Source of the DNA: Loktanella sp. SALINAS62
Lineage (GTDB): Bacteria; Pseudomonadota; Alphaproteobacteria; Rhodobacterales; Rhodobacteraceae
Assembly (NCBI RefSeq): GCF_018263905.1
Contig: NZ_JAAFZU010000030.1
Location: forward strand, 107,263-171,262
Direction of reading: 5' to 3'
DNA length: 64,000 bases
Shown: piece by piece, positions 16,165-26,893 of the stretch
Numbering within the stretch: position 1 is the first letter of the stretch
Layout of the letters: every line of letters starts with the position of its first letter
Notes under the pieces: model-generated
What the model saw: the letters and a program-made list of their open reading frames with translations, nothing else
Database searches by the model: none
Told to the model about the DNA's origin: nothing
Position numbers and translations under genes: made by a program

Positions 16165-18066
16165 ATGAGTATAGTTTCACACCGATTCCACGACGATCCG
16201 GTCGTCGCAGACGACCTTGATCCGCTGGCGCGCGCGCTTGTCGATGGCGCGCTGTTGCAGCCGGAACAGGCCCGTAGCGCACAACGGTTCGCACAGGCGA
16301 CCGGTCTGTCGCTTTGGCATGTGCTGCACCGCTGCCACGATGTATCCCAGCAATCGCTTGTCGCCGCCGAACGATCCCTGCTGCGGGTCAGCCAGATCGA
16401 CCCGACCGTCGACCGCCCCGATGTGCGGCTGGCGCGCGCGTTCGATCCCTGTGCCTGTCTTGCCGCGGGTGTCCTACCGTGGCGTCGCGTGGGCGACGCC
16501 GTGATCGTGCTGGCGCCCAACATCCAGACCTTCACCGATGCCAAATCCGCCCTGACAGCGCAGTTTGGGTTGGTGCGCATGGCACTGGCCACGCCGGACC
16601 AGATCACCGGCACATTGATCGCCGGATTCGGCCCGGCGCTGGCGCTGCGCGCCGAAAACCGTCTGCCAGCATCCCATAGCAGTCGGGACTGGAATGCCCC
16701 CCTGGCACTGCGGGTCGGGCTTTTGGTGCTGGCGGCCTGTCTGGCCTGCCTTGCGCTGATCCCCGGCAAGACGATCACGGTGCTTTGCGTGCTGGCTATT
16801 GCACTGCTTGCCATCTCTACAATCGTGAAAATGGCAGCCGCACTGGCGGGGCATGGGGTGCCGCAGCCCGGTGGCCGGGTCGCACCGGTTGATGATGCCA
16901 ACCTGCCCGTCATCACGCTTTTGATCCCGCTTTACCGCGAACAGGCCATCGCGGACCACCTGATAACCCGTCTTGAATCGCTGGATTACCCGCGCGTCCT
17001 GCTCGATGTCTGCATGGTGATCGAAGACAACGACGACACCACCCGCGATGCGCTGGGATGCACACGCCTGCTGACTTGGATGCGGGCCATCACGGTGCCC
17101 AAGGGCACGTTGCGCACCAAACCCCGCGCGCTGAATTACGCGCTGACCTTTGCGCGCGGCAGCATTATCGGGGTCTACGACGCCGAAGATGCCCCCGATC
17201 CCGATCAGTTGCGGATCGTGGCCAACAGTTTTGCCAATGCAGCACCCGATGTGGCCTGCCTGCAGGGCGTGCTGGATTACTACAACAGCACTGCAAACTG
17301 GCTGACACGCTGCTTTACCATCGAATACGCCAGTTGGTTCAGGGTTGTCCTGCCGGGATACGCGCGGCTGGGGCTGGTGGTGCCTTTGGGCGGCACAACC
17401 CTGTTTTTCCGGCGTGACATTCTGGAACGACTGGGCGGCTGGGATGCCCACAACGTCACCGAAGACGCGGATCTGGGCCTGCGACTGGCACGGCAGGGAT
17501 ACACGACCGCCTTCATCCCTTCGGTTACCCAAGAGGAAGCGAATGGCCACGCGTGGCCTTGGGTCAAACAGCGATCCCGCTGGCTCAAGGGGTATGCGAT
17601 CACCTATGCCGTCCACATGCGCAAGCCACGTCAGTTGCTGCGTGATCTGGGGCTGAAACGGTTTTTGGGTGTGCAGGTGCTGTTTCTGGGCACCCTGTCG
17701 CATTTCATGCTGGCACCCCTGCTTTGGTCGTTCTGGCTGATTCTCGCCGGTTTACCGCATCCGATGACCGCCGCACTGACGCCCCCGCAATGGACCACGC
17801 TTGTGGTCCTGTTTGTTGTCGCGGAACTGGTCAATCTGGCCATCGCCGCCATTGGACTGCACCGCGCAGGCAAGCTGCGGCTTTGGGGTTGGGCGCTGAC
17901 GTTGCAGTGGTATTTCCCGCTGGGGTCGTTGGCGGTTTACAAAGGGTTGCTGGAACTGGCGTGGAAACCGTTCTGGTGGGACAAGACAGCGCATGGCGTT
18001 TTGCAGCCCACGGACCGGCTTACTCCCCCGCCTCTACCCGCGCCGCATCCAGTTTCAGACGGGTGA
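16165..18066 (+). CDS. Membrane glycosyltransferase family 2 with N-terminal MshEN-like domain
   Basis: This roughly 633-residue protein has three parts. Residues 1-180 resemble the MshEN/type II secretion E N-terminal fold (ARALVDGALLQPEQ, DDLDPLARAL-like helices). Two membrane helices follow (about 188-235). Then comes a processive GT2 domain with YDAEDAPDPDQL (about 338), TEDADLGLRL (about 431) and QRSRWLKG (about 468), followed by about four C-terminal helices. This D, D, TED, QxxRW set is that of cellulose synthase/NfrB-like enzymes. The polysaccharide is unknown. An upstream in-frame TTG (16132) is less likely than this ATG. The 3' end overlaps the convergent GntR gene by 47 bases. Confidence 0.85.
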   Translation: MSIVSHRFHDDPVVADDLDPLARALVDGALLQPEQARSAQRFAQATGLSLWHVLHRCHDVSQQSLVAAERSLLRVSQIDPTVDRPDVRLARAFDPCACLAAGVLPWRRVGDAVIVLAPNIQTFTDAKSALTAQFGLVRMALATPDQITGTLIAGFGPALALRAENRLPASHSSRDWNAPLALRVGLLVLAACLACLALIPGKTITVLCVLAIALLAISTIVKMAAALAGHGVPQPGGRVAPVDDANLPVITLLIPLYREQAIADHLITRLESLDYPRVLLDVCMVIEDNDDTTRDALGCTRLLTWMRAITVPKGTLRTKPRALNYALTFARGSIIGVYDAEDAPDPDQLRIVANSFANAAPDVACLQGVLDYYNSTANWLTRCFTIEYASWFRVVLPGYARLGLVVPLGGTTLFFRRDILERLGGWDAHNVTEDADLGLRLARQGYTTAFIPSVTQEEANGHAWPWVKQRSRWLKGYAITYAVHMRKPRQLLRDLGLKRFLGVQVLFLGTLSHFMLAPLLWSFWLILAGLPHPMTAALTPPQWTTLVVLFVVAELVNLAIAAIGLHRAGKLRLWGWALTLQWYFPLGSLAVYKGLLELAWKPFWWDKTAHGVLQPTDRLTPPPLPAPHPVSDG

Positions 18067-18673
18067 CATAGGCGCGCGACAAATGATCGCGCAGTGCCGC
18101 ATCTGCCGCTGCGCCATCACCTGCGGCAATCGCTGCAACAATGGTTTCGTGTTCACCCAGCGTATCAGGTCCCCGCCCTTCGGCGGCAATTGAGGTGGTC
18201 GCAAGCAAGGCCATCGACCGATACACAAGGTCAAGCTGCTGGACCAGAAACCGGTTATGCGACGCCAGATGGATCTGTTTATGGAATCGGCGGTTGGCGC
18301 GGGCGAGCGCTTCTGGCGCGTTGACCAGCTTGGCGTCGGCTGCCAGCATTTCGCGCAATACCTGTACTTCTTCAGGCGTCGCGTGCCGTGCGGCCAGCCG
18401 TGCGGCCAAACCTTCAAGTTCAGCGCGCACGGTATAAAGCTCTGCGACCTGATTATGATCCAGCGACGCCACGATCAGCGAGCGCCCGTCGCGGGTCAGC
18501 AGGCTTTGGGTTTCCAACCGCTGCAAGGCTTCGCGCACCGGCGTGCGGCTGACACCGAACCGTTCCGCCAACTCGCTTTCGACCAGACGATCGCCGGGAC
18601 GGTAGATATGGTTGTCGATGGCTTCAAGGATCAGGCCATAGGCATCCTTTTGCGGCGTCACACGGTCTATCAT
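18020..18673 (-). CDS. GntR family transcriptional regulator (FadR/FCD type)
   Basis: This 217-residue regulator has an N-terminal winged helix (residues 10-75, with RPGDRLVESELAERFGVSRT and PVREALQRLE) and a C-terminal all-helical FCD ligand domain. Its histidines and acidic residues (DHNQVAELY, HKQIHLASHN, EHETIVAAI) form the metal/ligand site typical of FCD proteins. Such regulators usually sense organic acids or sugars. The ATG at 18673 follows AGGAGA. It lies divergent from the UbiH-type hydroxylase gene (112 bases apart), so it may control that gene or its own. The 3' end overlaps the glycosyltransferase gene. Confidence 0.9.
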   Translation of the reverse strand: MIDRVTPQKDAYGLILEAIDNHIYRPGDRLVESELAERFGVSRTPVREALQRLETQSLLTRDGRSLIVASLDHNQVAELYTVRAELEGLAARLAARHATPEEVQVLREMLAADAKLVNAPEALARANRRFHKQIHLASHNRFLVQQLDLVYRSMALLATTSIAAEGRGPDTLGEHETIVAAIAAGDGAAADAALRDHLSRAYVTRLKLDAARVEAGE

Positions 18674-18785
18674 CGGATCTCCTTTGACGACCAACCTATC
18701 GGGCTTGCAAGGCTGCGCCAAGATGGCAAGCATGCCGCAGCCGCAGGGGCTTTCCGCAGCCGCACCCGCGCCCTATGTCTGGGGT

Positions 18786-19979
18786 ATGAACAATGTACAG
18801 ACCGATATCCTGATTTCCGGTGGCGGTGTCGCGGGCCTGACCGCCGCCGCTGCATTCGGGACCGCTGGTTTCGACGTGACCATCGTCGATCCCGCCCCCC
18901 CCGTGACCGATGCACAATCGCAAGGCGCCGACCTGCGCACGACCGCGTTCTTGCAACCCGCGCGCGACCTGCTGGATCAGGCCGGGATCTGGGACGGGCT
19001 TGCACCGCATGCGACCCCGCTGAATATCATGCGGATCGTGGATGCCAGCGGTGTTGCCCCCGTATCCCGCGATTTTGCCGCCGCCGATATTTCCGACGCG
19101 CCTTTTGGCTGGAACCTGCCGAATTGGTTGTTGCGCCGGGAAATGGTCGCGCGGCTGGATGCGCTGCCAAACGTAACCTTTCGCGCAGGCACCGGATTTG
19201 CGGGCATGGTCGCACGACTGGACCGGGCGCTGGTCCGGCTGGATGACGGATCGCAGGTTGCGGCATCGCTGGTCGTGGCCGCCGACGGCCGCCATTCGCC
19301 CGTGCGCGATGCCGCCGGGATCGGCGTGAAAACAACGCGCTACGGGCAAAAGGCGATCACATTCGCCGTCACCCACGACGCTCCGCATAACGGCATCTCG
19401 ACAGAGGTGCACGACAGCGGCGGTCCATTCACGCTGGTCCCGCTGCCCGATCATGACGGCAGGCCCTGTTCGTCTGTCGTCTGGATGGCCGACGGGCCAG
19501 AGATCATGCGCCTGCATGCGCTGGACGACGCGGCATTCGCGGACGCCGTCAACGCACGGTCGGCAGACGTCAACGGCCATCTGGTGCCTGTCGGGCCGCG
19601 CAGCGTCTGGCCGATCATCACCCAGACCGCCGACAGCCTGACCGCGCGCCGCACCGCGCTGATCGCCGAAGCAGCCCATGTGATGCCCCCCATTGGCGCG
19701 CAGGGGCTGAATACCTCGCTCAAGGATCTGGCGGCGCTACTGGCCCTTGCGACAGCCCAGCGCGACACGCTTGGCGATGACGCGATGCTGCGTGCCTATG
19801 CGCGCAACCGCCAGACCGATCTGGGGATGCGTCTTCGCGGGATCGATGCGCTGAACCGCGCGTCCATCGCGGCCAACCCGCTGTTACAGGATCTGCGCGG
19901 GCTGGGGTTGCGCGCGCTGCATGACATCGCACCGCTGCGCAAGGGACTGATGCGGCTGGGTTCCGGGATCGGCGGCTAG
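18786..19979 (+). CDS. UbiH/UbiF family FAD-dependent hydroxylase
   Basis: This 397-residue flavoprotein monooxygenase belongs to the UbiH/UbiF/COQ6 group, which hydroxylates the ring of ubiquinone precursors. The N-terminal FAD-binding GGGVAGLTAAAAFG, the central VVAADGRHSPVRDAAG motif and the C-terminal EAAHVMPPIGAQGLN block are all present. The last has Glu where many members have Asp, a variant seen in alphaproteobacterial UbiL-like enzymes. Which ring position it hydroxylates cannot be read. The ATG at 18786 is chosen because it is directly before the first FAD strand. It ends in a 4-base overlap with the convergent aminotransferase gene. Confidence 0.88.
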   Translation: MNNVQTDILISGGGVAGLTAAAAFGTAGFDVTIVDPAPPVTDAQSQGADLRTTAFLQPARDLLDQAGIWDGLAPHATPLNIMRIVDASGVAPVSRDFAAADISDAPFGWNLPNWLLRREMVARLDALPNVTFRAGTGFAGMVARLDRALVRLDDGSQVAASLVVAADGRHSPVRDAAGIGVKTTRYGQKAITFAVTHDAPHNGISTEVHDSGGPFTLVPLPDHDGRPCSSVVWMADGPEIMRLHALDDAAFADAVNARSADVNGHLVPVGPRSVWPIITQTADSLTARRTALIAEAAHVMPPIGAQGLNTSLKDLAALLALATAQRDTLGDDAMLRAYARNRQTDLGMRLRGIDALNRASIAANPLLQDLRGLGLRALHDIAPLRKGLMRLGSGIGG

Positions 19980-21112
19980 GCCAGAACCCGGTCCAGCACC
20001 GGCGTCAGGCGATTCAGTGTCGCCTGCACATCGTACAGTTTGTCCAACCCGAACAGACCCAGCCGGAACGTCATGAAATCCGCAGGCTCCCCCACCTGAA
20101 GCGGCACACCGGCGGCGATCTGCATGCCTTCGGCGGCAAAGGCAGCACCGGTTTTTACATCCGGATTGTCGGTATAGCTGACCACGACGCCCGGCGCCTG
20201 AAACCCCGGTGCGGCAACGGATGCGATACCCAGACCCGCCAGATGCGCACGCACCCGGTCGCCCAGTTCCCATTGCGCAGCCTTGGCCCGGTCCAGCCCG
20301 AAATCGCGGGTTTCGATCATCGCCGCATGGAAATCGACAAGCCCATCGGTGGGCATCGTGGCGTGATAGGCATGGCCCCCGTCTTCATAGGTTTTCATGA
20401 TCGCGCGCCATTTCGCCAGATCATTGGCAAAGCTGTTGGACGTCGTATGGTCCAGCCGGTCCAGCGCGCGTTGCGACATCATCACCAGACCCGCACAGGG
20501 CGTCGCGGACCAGCCTTTTTGCGGGGCGGAAATCAGCACATCGACGCCGGTCGCCTGCATGTCGACCCAGATGCAGCCCGATGCGATGCAATCAAGCACG
20601 AACAACGCGCCGACCTCATGCGCGGCAGCGGCGGCGGCGGTCAGGTAATCATCGGGCAGGATCATGCCCGCGCTGGTCTCCACATGCGGGGCGAAAACCA
20701 CGTCGGGCCGCGCGGTGCGGATCGCCTGCGTCAGCTCTGCGATCGGCACGGGGGCATAGGGCGCGCGGCTGTCGTTCCCGGTCCGACTGGCCATCTTCAC
20801 CGTGGTTTCAGCGGCAAAATCGCCCGCATCAAAAATCTGGCTCCACCGATAGGAAAACCAGCCGTTCCGCACGATCATGCAATGCGCATCACGCCCGAAC
20901 TGCCGCGCGACCGCTTCCATGCCATAGGTGCCGCCGCCGGGCACGATGGCCACGCCATCGGCGCCGTAAGTATCGCACAGCATGGCGGACAGGTCGCGCA
21001 TGACGCCCTGAAAATGCCGGCTCATCGAATTCAGCGAACGGTCGGTAAAGACGACCGAAAATTCCATCAGACCACCGGGATCAACCGGTGTATGCGTGCG
21101 ATTGCCGTCCAT
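19976..21112 (-). CDS. PLP-dependent aminotransferase class V
   Basis: This 378-residue protein is a fold-type I PLP enzyme of the class V group, near alanine-glyoxylate/serine-glyoxylate transaminases. The N-terminal part has the phosphate-contact region GGGTYGMEA; the aspartate is in FVLDCIASG; the PLP lysine is in SAPQKGWSATPC. The amino donor is unknown. The ATG at 21112 follows GGAGGA, so the upstream extension is rejected. It lies 52 bases after two Lrp/AsnC regulators on the same strand and is likely controlled by one of them in response to an amino acid. Confidence 0.88.
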   Translation of the reverse strand: MDGNRTHTPVDPGGLMEFSVVFTDRSLNSMSRHFQGVMRDLSAMLCDTYGADGVAIVPGGGTYGMEAVARQFGRDAHCMIVRNGWFSYRWSQIFDAGDFAAETTVKMASRTGNDSRAPYAPVPIAELTQAIRTARPDVVFAPHVETSAGMILPDDYLTAAAAAAHEVGALFVLDCIASGCIWVDMQATGVDVLISAPQKGWSATPCAGLVMMSQRALDRLDHTTSNSFANDLAKWRAIMKTYEDGGHAYHATMPTDGLVDFHAAMIETRDFGLDRAKAAQWELGDRVRAHLAGLGIASVAAPGFQAPGVVVSYTDNPDVKTGAAFAAEGMQIAAGVPLQVGEPADFMTFRLGLFGLDKLYDVQATLNRLTPVLDRVLA

Positions 21113-21164
21113 GACGCGTCCTCCATTGCGATTGCCGCCAACGTTAGCGCAGCGCGCGGCACTT

Positions 21165-21617
21165 TCATAGCGGGCCGGGCCGCTGCTCTTCGCTGAGCAA
21201 AACATTGGCTTCCAGATCACCGACACCGGGCAGGGTCATGATCCGGCGGCGCAAGACCCGTTCGAAATCCGCCAGATCGCGGGCGACGACGCGCAGCCGG
21301 TAATCATACAGGCCCAGCACATGCGTGACGCTTTGCACTTCGGGGATCGCGCTGACGGCACGTTCGAAATCTTCCAGACTGACGCGCCCCTTGGTCGCCA
21401 GCTTGATCCCCAAAAACACCGTAACGCCAAACCCCAGCGCCGCCGCATCCAGATCCAGCCGCCGCCCTGTCAACACCCCCGCATCGCGCAAACGCTGAAT
21501 TCGCCGCCATGTGGCAGGCTGGCTCAACCCCAATTTGCGGCCCAAGGCTGCGGCAGGCAGCGTGGCGTCGCGCACCATCAGGCGCAGCAGCGCGCGGTCC
21601 AGATCATCCAGCGTCAC
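21165..21617 (-). CDS. Lrp/AsnC family transcriptional regulator
   Basis: This 150-residue protein has an N-terminal helix-turn-helix (residues 1-50, with ALGRKLGLSQPATWRRIQRL) and a C-terminal RAM ligand-binding domain whose end, GVGDLEANVLLSEE, is typical. Lrp proteins form octamers that respond to amino acids. The start is a GTG overlapping the stop of the second Lrp gene (GTGA at 21614-21617), so the pair is translationally coupled. It is probably linked with the aminotransferase gene downstream. Confidence 0.9.
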   Translation of the reverse strand: MTLDDLDRALLRLMVRDATLPAAALGRKLGLSQPATWRRIQRLRDAGVLTGRRLDLDAAALGFGVTVFLGIKLATKGRVSLEDFERAVSAIPEVQSVTHVLGLYDYRLRVVARDLADFERVLRRRIMTLPGVGDLEANVLLSEEQRPGPL

Positions 21618-22069
21618 AGCGGCAATCCTGTTTCGGACTTGACTGCCGCCACGTCCATCAACGCCTCGATATCAGCGATATGCGGCAACGACAGGATGCG
21701 GTCGCGGTAAATGGCCTGATAATGCGCCAGATCCCGCGCCACCAGGCTCAGCCGCACATCGACGCGGCCCAGAAATGTCTGGATCTCCAGCACCTCCGTC
21801 ACCTCTCGGGCCGCCGCCAAGAACGCATCGAACGCCCCCGGGACAGTTTTATCCAGCGTGATCCGCAATGAAACTGACAGCGGAAACCCCAGCGCGGCCC
21901 AGTCGATCACCGCTGTCTGTCCACGGATCACGCGATCGCGGGTCATCCGGTCAATGCGCCGGGTGACCTGCGCACCCGACAGCCCGACAAGCTCTGCCAA
22001 TTCCGCTGCGGTCAGTGCAGGATCATTCTGCAACCGCCGCAAGATCGTCCGGTCATGACTGTCCAGCAT
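21614..22069 (-). CDS. Lrp/AsnC family transcriptional regulator
   Basis: This second Lrp/AsnC regulator has 151 residues and diverges clearly from its neighbour. Its helix-turn-helix is ELAELVGLSGAQVTRRIDRM, followed by a RAM domain ending in IADIEALMDVAAVKSE. It lies divergent from ilvC with 134 bases between the starts, a position from which it could control its own operon and ilvC. A short dyad in that gap (22099-22112) is a candidate operator. The two Lrp proteins are unequal and coupled, so they could form mixed oligomers, which is inference. Confidence 0.9.
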   Translation of the reverse strand: MLDSHDRTILRRLQNDPALTAAELAELVGLSGAQVTRRIDRMTRDRVIRGQTAVIDWAALGFPLSVSLRITLDKTVPGAFDAFLAAAREVTEVLEIQTFLGRVDVRLSLVARDLAHYQAIYRDRILSLPHIADIEALMDVAAVKSETGLPL

Positions 22070-22095
22070 GATTTTTCACACTTCTTTCATTTTGA

Positions 22096-23226
<1,131 letters not shown>

Positions 23227-23251
23227 GCCCGTCAGGCGATGATTAACAACG

Positions 23252-23275
23252 GGGTGGGCTGGAAACGGCCCACCC
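23252..23275. terminator. Hairpin after ilvC, possible terminator
   Basis: An 8-bp perfect stem GGGTGGGC (23252-23259) / GCCCACCC (23268-23275) with an 8-base loop lies between ilvC and a convergent small gene. The T-run after it is weak, so it may act as a transcription or mRNA end signal of low strength. Confidence 0.5.
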
Positions 23276-23280
23276 TGCAT

Positions 23281-23463
23281 TCATTTACGCGTCTTGTCAT
23301 GGGGCGGCTCCATCGGATTGGGACCACGTCCATCCTTTGCCAGCCCTGATTTCGGCTTGCTGTCGTCGCGTGCCTCTTTACCGTTCTTGATGGTACTATA
23401 GATCGCAAGGCAAAGCACGATCCCCAAGGTGCCGAATGTCAGCAGCGGTAGTAGTAATTCCAT
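23281..23463 (-). CDS. Small single-pass membrane protein, function unknown
   Basis: This 60-residue protein has one N-terminal membrane helix (residues 3-23, rich in Leu and Ile) followed by a short, basic and proline-rich tail ending in HDKTRK. A very strong AAAGGAGAAT ribosome site before the ATG supports that it is translated. I do not recognise a family. The gene stands alone, convergent with ilvC and divergent from the EamA gene. It could be a small membrane regulator or a component of a respiratory or stress complex, with no evidence for either. Confidence 0.65.
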   Translation of the reverse strand: MELLLPLLTFGTLGIVLCLAIYSTIKNGKEARDDSKPKSGLAKDGRGPNPMEPPHDKTRK

Positions 23464-23626
23464 GTCTATTCTCCTTTGCACAAAAGCATGAAGTGATACG
23501 TTTCAATGCAATGTGCGCCGGTTGCGTTCCCCCGCGCCGCAAGGTTTCATCGGTCATGATGACGCAGGCCCCTGTCATCCCTGCCGATCCGGTATAGGCA
23601 AGCGCAGCAATAATCGGACAAGTTTC

Positions 23627-24550
23627 ATGCAGACTGCAACGCCCGCCGCCGGTCTTCCGGCCCCGACACTGACGAACTGGATCAGCATCGCCGTTCTGGG
23701 CCTGATCTGGGGCGGAACGTTCATGGTCGTATCGGTCGCGTTGCGCGGTTACGGGCCGCTGACCGTCGCCGGTGCGCGGGTGTCGCTGGGCGCGCTGACG
23801 CTGTTTGCATTGCAATATGCCCTGCGCCGCCCTTGGCCGCGATTCGATCGACGGATGATCACTTATCTGTTGCTGATCGGCGTGCTGAACACAGCCCTGC
23901 CCTTCACCCTGCTCAGCTGGGGCCAGCAATATGTGCCGTCCGCCTTTGCCGGAATCTCCATGGCGGCATTGCCGCTGTTCGTGCTGCCGCTGGCGCATGT
24001 CTTCTCGGATGAACCTTTGTTTCTGCGCCGCCTGATCGGGGTCGTCGTAGGCTTTATCGGCGCGCTGGTGCTGATCGGCCCCGGTGTGCTTCAGATCGGT
24101 GACGGGCTGGAACCACTGGGACAACTTGCCTGTCTTGCGGCGGCGATGTCCTATGCGGTGGCCAGCATCATGACACGGCGCGCGCCCCCGATCGATCCGA
24201 TTGCCTTTGCAGCACTGACGCTGGGGGTCGGCACGATGGTTCTGGTCCCCGCCATGCTGCTGGTCGAAGGCGTCCCCAGCATCGACACCCGCCAGACCAC
24301 CCTCGCAATTCTGTTTCTGGGCGTCTTTCCAACGGCTTGCGCTGCATTGCTGCGGATCGTTGTGATCCGCAGCGCGGGATCGGTGTTCATGACGCTGGTC
24401 AATTATCAGGTGCCGTTGTGGTCGGTGCTCTTCGGTGCATTGATTCTGAACGAGGTGCTGCCCTTGCGCTTTTTCGCGGCGCTTGCCCTTATTCTGTGCG
24501 GGCTCGCCATCAGCCAATGGGGCAGCCTAAAGCGGTTGTTTTCGCGTTAA
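23627..24550 (+). CDS. EamA/DMT family transporter
   Basis: This 307-residue inner-membrane protein has about ten helices arranged as two EamA repeats. The first begins near residue 17 ([17 protein letters not shown]); the second starts with the helix around [19 protein letters not shown]. The pattern [14 protein letters not shown] near the end is typical of drug/metabolite transporters. The substrate is unknown; relatives export amino acids or metabolites. The ATG at 23627 is chosen because the sequence before it is not membrane-like. Its stop interlocks with that of glmM (TTAA at 24547-24550). Confidence 0.88.
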   Translation: MQTATPAAGLPAPTLTNWISIAVLGLIWGGTFMVVSVALRGYGPLTVAGARVSLGALTLFALQYALRRPWPRFDRRMITYLLLIGVLNTALPFTLLSWGQQYVPSAFAGISMAALPLFVLPLAHVFSDEPLFLRRLIGVVVGFIGALVLIGPGVLQIGDGLEPLGQLACLAAAMSYAVASIMTRRAPPIDPIAFAALTLGVGTMVLVPAMLLVEGVPSIDTRQTTLAILFLGVFPTACAALLRIVVIRSAGSVFMTLVNYQVPLWSVLFGALILNEVLPLRFFAALALILCGLAISQWGSLKRLFSR

Positions 24551-25893
24551 GAGGCGCGTTCGACTTCTGACACGATGTCGCTGACGACGCTGTGCAGCAG
24601 CGTCTGATCCTCTGATTCCGCCATGACCCGCACCAGCGGTTCGGTGCCGGATTTGCGGATCAACAAACGACCATTTCCCGCCAGCCGCGTTTGCGCATCC
24701 GCGATCACGGCCAACACCTTATCCGTATTCAACGGATCGGTGCCGGTGGCATATTTTACGTTCTGCAAAAGCTGCGGCACGGTGTCGAAACTGCGTGTCA
24801 ACGCGCTGGCAGGCTGGCCCGTGTCGATCATCGCGGCCAGAAACTGCAACCCCGCCAGCAACCCGTCGCCGGTGGTGGCGTAATCGGTCATCACGATATG
24901 GCCTGATTGTTCGCCGCCCAGATTATGACCGCCCCGCCGCATCGCTTCGACGACATAGCGGTCACCGACGGCGCTGCGTTCCAGCCTCAGCCCCTTATCT
25001 TCCAGATAGCGTTCCAGCCCCAGATTGCTCATGACCGTGGCGACCAGCGTGTTGTTGGCCAGTCGTTCCTCTGCCGCCCAGCGGGTGGCGAACAGCGCCA
25101 TGATCTGATCGCCGTCCGCGACAGCGCCGTTTTCGTCCAAGATCATTACCCGGTCGGCGTCGCCGTCCAGACAGATGCCGACATCGGCACCAACGCTGAC
25201 AATGGTTTCCGCCGCGCGCTGCGGGCTGGTCGATCCGCAACCGTCGTTGATATTGTATCCGTTAGGCGCGGTCCCGACCTCGATCACGGTGGCGCCCAGT
25301 TCCCACAGTACCTCTGGCGCGACGCGGTGTGCCGCACCGTTCGCGCAGTCAATTACGACTTTCATGCCGTTCAGACGCCGTCCGCATGGAAAGGTCGATT
25401 TCAATCGTTCCGCATAGCGGAACCGCCCATCGTCGATGCGCTTGGCACGGCCAATGTTGACCGCCTGCGCCGGTTCCACATCACCAAAGACCAGCGCCGT
25501 GATTTCGGCCTCTGCATCGTCCGACAGCTTGAACCCGTCGGGACCAAAGAATTTGATCCCGTTATCGTGGTGCGGGTTGTGGCTGGCGCTGATCATGATC
25601 CCCAGATCGGCCCGCATGGATGTGGTCAGCAATCCGACCGCAGGTGTCGGCACCGGCCCCAGCAGCAGCACGTTCATGCCCGTGCTGGTCAGCCCGGCCG
25701 TCAGCGCGCTTTCGAACATATAGCCGGACAGGCGGGTATCCTTGCCGATGACGACGCGGTGACCGTTCGACCCGTCATTGCGGAAATAGCGCCCTGCCGC
25801 CGCCCCGATCTTTAGCGCCATGTCGGCGGTCATCGGCCAGATGTTGGCTTTGCCGCGCACCCCGTCGGTGCCGAATAGGGTCTTAGTGGTCAT
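24547..25893 (-). CDS. glmM: Phosphoglucosamine mutase
   Basis: This 448-residue enzyme converts glucosamine-6-phosphate to glucosamine-1-phosphate for UDP-GlcNAc, peptidoglycan and LPS synthesis. The phosphoserine loop [12 protein letters not shown] (near 100), the Mg-binding [10 protein letters not shown] (near 245), the sugar-binding GGEQSGH and the phosphate-binding [12 protein letters not shown] are all present. Length is normal. It is last in the folB-folP-glmM operon and overlaps the folP end by 11 bases. Confidence 0.97.
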   Translation of the reverse strand: MTTKTLFGTDGVRGKANIWPMTADMALKIGAAAGRYFRNDGSNGHRVVIGKDTRLSGYMFESALTAGLTSTGMNVLLLGPVPTPAVGLLTTSMRADLGIMISASHNPHHDNGIKFFGPDGFKLSDDAEAEITALVFGDVEPAQAVNIGRAKRIDDGRFRYAERLKSTFPCGRRLNGMKVVIDCANGAAHRVAPEVLWELGATVIEVGTAPNGYNINDGCGSTSPQRAAETIVSVGADVGICLDGDADRVMILDENGAVADGDQIMALFATRWAAEERLANNTLVATVMSNLGLERYLEDKGLRLERSAVGDRYVVEAMRRGGHNLGGEQSGHIVMTDYATTGDGLLAGLQFLAAMIDTGQPASALTRSFDTVPQLLQNVKYATGTDPLNTDKVLAVIADAQTRLAGNGRLLIRKSGTEPLVRVMAESEDQTLLHSVVSDIVSEVERAS

Positions 25894-26893
25894 GGCTCAC
25901 TCCGTTCAGGGCACACGCCATGTCCAGCGCGCGTCGTGTCTGTGTCACATCATGCACGCGGACGATCTGCGCGCCAAGGTTCACACCATGCAGTGCTACG
26001 GCAAGCGAACCGGCAAGGCGACGGTCCGCATCATCGACGCGCGTGATCGTGCCGATGAACCGCTTGCGCGATGCCCCCAGCAGGATCGGCAGGCCCAGAT
26101 CGTGAAACGTCTCCAGATCGCGCAGCAGCGTCAGATTATGGTCCTGCGTCTTGCCAAAACCTATTCCGGGATCGGTGATGATCAGGTGCCGCGCGATGCC
26201 GGCGTCGGTCGCACGCGTGATACTGTCGGCCAGATGGGCGAACACCTCTGCGGTGACGTCGTCATAGGCGGGGCCATTCTGCATCGTGGCCGGATCGCCC
26301 TTGGAATGCATCAGGCAGACCGGACAACCGGCGGCCGCCACCACATGCGCCATGTCGGGATCATAGCGCAGCGCGGTCACGTCGTTGACCATATCCGCGC
26401 CCGCCTCCAGCGCCGCCGCCGCCACGCTGGCCTTGCGCGTGTCGATGGAAATGGGGGTGGTCAGGCCCGCCGCGCGGATCGCGCGGATCACAGGCACCGT
26501 GCGCGCAATTTCTTCTGCCGCCGGGACATCGGTGGCACCGGGCCGCGTGCTTTCGCCGCCGATGTCCAGAATATCGGCATCCACCGCCATCGCCTGTGCC
26601 CGCGCCAGCGCCCCAGCGACACCATCCAGCGTCCCGCCGTCCGAAAAGCTGTCGGGCGTCACGTTCAGGATGCCCATGATGCGCGGACGGTCCAACGACA
26701 GCCCGCACAGAGCGTTGCGCGGTGACGACAGCCGGTGCAGTGTCGCTGCCCCCAGCGCGGTCAGCGGGCGGACACGGCCAGTGGCATCCTGCACCTGCCG
26801 GAAACGGACCAGCGCACTGCCGCCCAAGGGCGCATCACCGGCCCGTTTCATGCCCGGCGATAACGCCAGCGGTCGCAGCAGCGCCGTCGTCAC
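25883..26893 (-). CDS. folP: Dihydropteroate synthase
   Basis: This 336-residue enzyme joins 4-aminobenzoate to the pterin pyrophosphate in folate synthesis. The TIM-barrel part starts at about residue 70 with [15 protein letters not shown], followed by [21 protein letters not shown], and the C-terminal [10 protein letters not shown]. The first 70 residues are an additional segment rich in Ala and Arg that is not part of the catalytic barrel. The GTG start overlaps the stop of the FolB-fusion gene. Folate enzymes beside glmM are a common order in proteobacteria. Confidence 0.95.
   Translation of the reverse strand: MTTALLRPLALSPGMKRAGDAPLGGSALVRFRQVQDATGRVRPLTALGAATLHRLSSPRNALCGLSLDRPRIMGILNVTPDSFSDGGTLDGVAGALARAQAMAVDADILDIGGESTRPGATDVPAAEEIARTVPVIRAIRAAGLTTPISIDTRKASVAAAALEAGADMVNDVTALRYDPDMAHVVAAAGCPVCLMHSKGDPATMQNGPAYDDVTAEVFAHLADSITRATDAGIARHLIITDPGIGFGKTQDHNLTLLRDLETFHDLGLPILLGASRKRFIGTITRVDDADRRLAGSLAVALHGVNLGAQIVRVHDVTQTRRALDMACALNGVSHDH

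Noticed and set aside
21165-22069. Tandem Lrp-like genes as siroheme decarboxylase (AhbA/AhbB or NirDL)
   Set aside because: Both have normal helix-turn-helix and RAM domains and end like Lrp/AsnC regulators; no heme-d1 or siroheme genes are nearby.
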